Of a stretch of 7,575 nt of DNA, positions 4,649 through 7,575 are shown one piece after another. The stretch lies in contig JAQSWE010000215.1 in assembly GCA_029266795.1 (NCBI GenBank), positions 1-7,575 on the forward strand, read 5' to 3'. The DNA is from Alphaproteobacteria bacterium. Its GTDB lineage: Bacteria > Pseudomonadota > Alphaproteobacteria > Micavibrionales > UBA2020. The stretch's first letter is position 1, and the number at the start of each line of letters is the position of its first letter. A program made the translations under genes and the position numbers. The notes below the pieces were generated by a model. It worked only from the letters and a program-made list of their open reading frames with translations. It had not been told where the DNA came from and did not search any database.

Positions 4649-7510
4649 ATGATGATCAGCACCTACGCAATGAAACGGGCCGCCCCCATGAACCAGCACG
4701 ACCGCGACAACGAAATTTTTCTTATCGACGGCTCGGGCTTCATCTTCCGCGCCTATCATGCGCTGCCGCCGCTGAACCGCCCCGACGGCACCCCCGTCAA
4801 CGCCGTGCTGGGCTTCACCAATATGCTGGTCAAGCTTCTGAACGATATGAATGTGCCGAACATCGCCGTCATCTTTGACGCCAGCCGCAAAAACTTCCGC
4901 AACGAGATTTATGCCGAGTACAAGGCGAACCGCACCGAAACGCCCGAAGACCTGATCCCGCAATTCGCGCTGATCCGCGAAGCGACCGAAGCCTTTTCCA
5001 TTCCCGCGATCGAACTGGACGGTTACGAGGCCGACGACCTGATCGCCACTTACGCGCGTCTTGCCGTCGAAGCCGGTCGCAGCGTCGCCATCGTTTCCTC
5101 CGACAAGGATTTAATGCAGCTGATCCGCCCCGGCGTCCGCATGTACGATCCGATGAAGTACAAGGATATCGGCGAGGCCGAAGTCATGGAAAAATTCGGC
5201 GTCCCTCCATCGAAGGTTGTCGATGTGCAATCGCTGGCCGGCGACAGCACCGACAACGTGCCGGGCGTGCCGGGCATCGGCGTCAAGACGGCGGCGCAGC
5301 TGATCAACGAATATGGCGACCTCGACACGCTGCTGGCGCGCGCCAGCGAAATCAAGCAGCCCAAGCGCCGCGATTCACTGATCGAACATGCGGAGGCGGC
5401 ACGCGTGTCGCGGCGCCTCGTGCAGCTCGACGCGAATGTGCCGGGGGTACCCGGAATCGACCAGTTGTCACTGCGCACGCCCGACAAAGACCGCCTCCTT
5501 GGCTTCCTGCACCAGCAGGGCTTCAAGACCATCATGGCGCGCATGGAAAAGAGACTGGGCGGCGAACCTGCGAATACCCCCACCCCCGGCGTCATCACCC
5601 TGCCGCCCGCGAAAGAAGGCATGATTGCCGCTGCGGTTGCGCATGCCACAGACAAACCTGCCACATATGAGCTGGTACAGGACGAGGCAGCGCTGCAACG
5701 CTGGATCGATATGGCGATGGAAGCAGGACATGTGGCCCTCGACACCGAAACAACCGACCTGACGCCGTCGAAGGCGAAACTCGTTGGCATTTCGATGTCG
5801 ACCGAAAAAGGCAATGGCTGCTACATCCCGCTGCAGCACCGCGACCCGAAGGGCTATTCGGAAAGCTTTGATTTCACGATGCAGGAAAAGAAACCGGAAT
5901 CCGACTTGCGCCAGATTCCGGTGGAACGCGCGCTGCAAATGCTGCGGCCGCTGCTGGAAGATCCCGGCATTTTGAAAATCGGCCACAACATCAAATACGA
6001 CCTGCAGATGTTCCTGCAATACGGCATCCGCGTCGCGCCTATTGACGACACGATGCTGATGTCCTTCGTGCTGGATGGCGGGATGCACGGCCATGGCATG
6101 GACGAATTGTCGGAACTGCTTCTGAACCACAAGCCGATTTCCTATGACGAAGTGACCGGCACCGGCAAGGCCCGCGTGACATTCGACCTCGTACCGCTCG
6201 ACAAGGCCCTGCAATACGCGGCGGAAGATGCCGATGTGACGCTGCAGCTGGAAAAAAATTTCCGCCCGCGCCTGCCGCAGGAAGGCATGGCGTCGTTCTA
6301 TGAAACCGTGGAACGCCCCCTCGCCCCCATTATCGCCGACATGGAATTCACGGGCGTCAAGATCGACACCAATGTCCTGCGCAAAATATCCAACGATTTC
6401 GCGACCAAGATGGTGACGCTGGAGGAAGAGATTCACAAGCTGGCAGGCCATCCGTTCAATATCGGATCGCCGAAACAGCTGGGCGATGTTTTGTTCGGCG
6501 AGATGGGGCTGCCCGGCGCATCGAAAACCAAGACAGGCGCCTGGGCAACGGGTGCCGAAGTACTCGACGAATTGGGCGAATATCCGATTGTCGCCCAGAT
6601 CCTTGAATGGCGCGGACTGTCGAAGCTGAAAAGCACCTATGCCGACGCGCTGCCCGAAACGATCAACCCGAAAACGGGCCGCGTGCATACGTCCTATAAC
6701 ATGGTCGGCGCGAATACGGGTCGGTTGTCGTCGAACGACCCCAACCTGCAGAACATTCCGATCAAGACCGCAGACGGCAAGAAAATCCGCGCGGCCTTTG
6801 TGCCGGAAGACGGCTATGAATTCCTGTCCGTCGATTATTCCCAAGTCGAATTGCGCCTTGCCGCCGAACTTGCCGATATCAAGCAGCTGAAACAGGCTTT
6901 CCATGACGGCATCGACATTCATGCCGCGACCGCCAGCCAGGTCTTCGGCGTGCCGCTCGACCAGATGACGCCCGATATACGCCGCAACGCGAAGGCCATC
7001 AATTTCGGCATCATCTACGGCATTTCGGGCTTCGGCCTTGCCAAACAGTTGGGCATTCCGCAGGGCGAAGCCGCAAACTATATCAAGCAATACCTCGCCC
7101 GTTTCCCCGAGCTGAAAAACTACATGGATTCAGCCAAGGAGTTCGCGCGCAAGCACGGCTATGTGAAGACGTTCCACGGGCGTAAAGTCTACCTGCGCGG
7201 CATCACCGATAAAAATGCCGCGATGCGCAGCTTCGCCGAACGACAGGCCATCAACGCCCCCCTACAGGGTACCGCCGCCGACATCATGAAAAAGGCGATG
7301 ATCGCGATTGCGCCCGCGCTGGTCGAGGCGAAACTGGGCGCCAGAATGCTGCTGCAGGTCCATGACGAATTGCTGTTTGAGGTGCCGGTGGCCGAAAAGG
7401 CCGAAACAGCGGCGCTCGTGACAAAAATCATGGAAGAGGCCGGAACCGGACTCGGGGTTCCGCTCGTTGTAGATGCTGGATGGGGCCTTAACTGGGCAGA
7501 TGCGCATTAA
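4649..7510 (+). CDS. polA: DNA polymerase I, complete three-domain enzyme
   Basis: It fills gaps in excision repair and removes RNA primers from Okazaki fragments. Residues 24-310 are the 5' nuclease, with LIDGSGF, FDASRKNFRNEIYAEYKANR, GYEADDL (acidic cluster E127, D129, D130), SSDKDL and the DSTDNVPGVPGIGVKTA helix-hairpin-helix. Residues about 345-550 are the proofreading exonuclease with Exo I ALDTETT (D365, E367), Exo II IGHNIKYDL and Exo III YAAEDAD all present, so proofreading should work. Residues about 560-953 are the polymerase: motif A VDYSQVELR (D729), the O-helix with R778, K782, F786 and Y790, and motif C VHDE (D906). F786 is the Phe expected of E. coli-type enzymes that discriminate against dideoxynucleotides. 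Its 953 residues are close to E. coli's 928. The start is uncertain: AAGGG supports 4649, while the usual roughly ten residues before the first nuclease strand support ATG 4688 (940 residues). Confidence 0.97.
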   Translation: MMISTYAMKRAAPMNQHDRDNEIFLIDGSGFIFRAYHALPPLNRPDGTPVNAVLGFTNMLVKLLNDMNVPNIAVIFDASRKNFRNEIYAEYKANRTETPEDLIPQFALIREATEAFSIPAIELDGYEADDLIATYARLAVEAGRSVAIVSSDKDLMQLIRPGVRMYDPMKYKDIGEAEVMEKFGVPPSKVVDVQSLAGDSTDNVPGVPGIGVKTAAQLINEYGDLDTLLARASEIKQPKRRDSLIEHAEAARVSRRLVQLDANVPGVPGIDQLSLRTPDKDRLLGFLHQQGFKTIMARMEKRLGGEPANTPTPGVITLPPAKEGMIAAAVAHATDKPATYELVQDEAALQRWIDMAMEAGHVALDTETTDLTPSKAKLVGISMSTEKGNGCYIPLQHRDPKGYSESFDFTMQEKKPESDLRQIPVERALQMLRPLLEDPGILKIGHNIKYDLQMFLQYGIRVAPIDDTMLMSFVLDGGMHGHGMDELSELLLNHKPISYDEVTGTGKARVTFDLVPLDKALQYAAEDADVTLQLEKNFRPRLPQEGMASFYETVERPLAPIIADMEFTGVKIDTNVLRKISNDFATKMVTLEEEIHKLAGHPFNIGSPKQLGDVLFGEMGLPGASKTKTGAWATGAEVLDELGEYPIVAQILEWRGLSKLKSTYADALPETINPKTGRVHTSYNMVGANTGRLSSNDPNLQNIPIKTADGKKIRAAFVPEDGYEFLSVDYSQVELRLAAELADIKQLKQAFHDGIDIHAATASQVFGVPLDQMTPDIRRNAKAINFGIIYGISGFGLAKQLGIPQGEAANYIKQYLARFPELKNYMDSAKEFARKHGYVKTFHGRKVYLRGITDKNAAMRSFAERQAINAPLQGTAADIMKKAMIAIAPALVEAKLGARMLLQVHDELLFEVPVAEKAETAALVTKIMEEAGTGLGVPLVVDAGWGLNWADAH

Positions 7511-7539
7511 CCCCTTCTTAAAAATTCACCCACCTGACC

Positions 7540-7544
7540 GGAGA
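7540..7544 (+). promoter_or_regulatory. Ribosome binding site of the gene downstream of polA
   Basis: GGAGA lies 8 bases before ATG 7553 and 11 before ATG 7556, a near-ideal spacing for the first. It lies 30 bases after the polA stop. Confidence 0.5.
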
Positions 7545-7552
7545 ACGCCGCC

Positions 7553-7575
7553 ATGATGCACATCACCCATAAAGA
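7553..7575 (+). CDS. Start of an unidentified gene, cut by the window end
   Basis: ATG ATG followed by codons for His, Ile, Thr, His, Lys runs off the window edge. The strong GGAGA upstream is the only reason to call it. It begins 42 bases after polA on the same strand with no visible terminator between, so co-transcription is possible. Seven codons are too few to assign a family. Confidence 0.5.

Noticed and set aside
5468..7090. 540-residue minus-strand open frame across polA
   Set aside because: It is antisense to conserved exonuclease and polymerase motifs and rich in His, Arg, Gln and Phe, as expected for a shadow of GC-rich coding sequence.

Overview
The window looks like ordinary chromosome from a GC-rich alphaproteobacterium. 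The best evidence is the DNA polymerase I: its 5'-nuclease opening (FLIDGSGFIFRAYHALPP) and all three domains resemble alphaproteobacterial PolA. Base composition and codon use look similar throughout, and I see no transposase, integrase, tRNA, CRISPR array or prophage gene. The genus cannot be read from this stretch.

Layout. (1) Positions 1-1593, plus strand: the 3' part of an RlmB-type rRNA 2'-O-methyltransferase with an Arg/Asp/Gly/Pro repeat tail at its N-terminal side. It overlaps by 23 bases a small P-loop kinase-like protein. (2) 1689-2183, plus strand: an unrecognised five-helix membrane protein that meets the next minus-strand gene tail to tail with a 4-base overlap. (3) 3637-2180, minus strand: a tight cluster of three genes of unknown function, namely a 58-residue Cys-containing ORF with a TTG start, a broken paralog, and an intact 240-residue paralog. 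The two paralogs share the N-terminal signature MTAEYSYxRAEGxSLAA. The upstream copy has lost about 169 bases from its middle and changes frame there. (4) 4545-3757, minus strand: a class I SAM-dependent methyltransferase. (5) 4546-4648: a divergent promoter region. (6) 4649-7510, plus strand: complete polA with 5' nuclease, proofreading exonuclease and polymerase domains. (7) 7553 to the window end: the first codons of another gene behind a good ribosome binding site.

How it fits together. RlmB and PolA are housekeeping functions (ribosome maturation, DNA repair and Okazaki-fragment processing). The genes between them are accessory and do not form a recognisable pathway. The most unusual content is the minus-strand cluster of uncharacterised tandem paralogs. 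I see nothing that clearly amounts to a new defence or mobile system.
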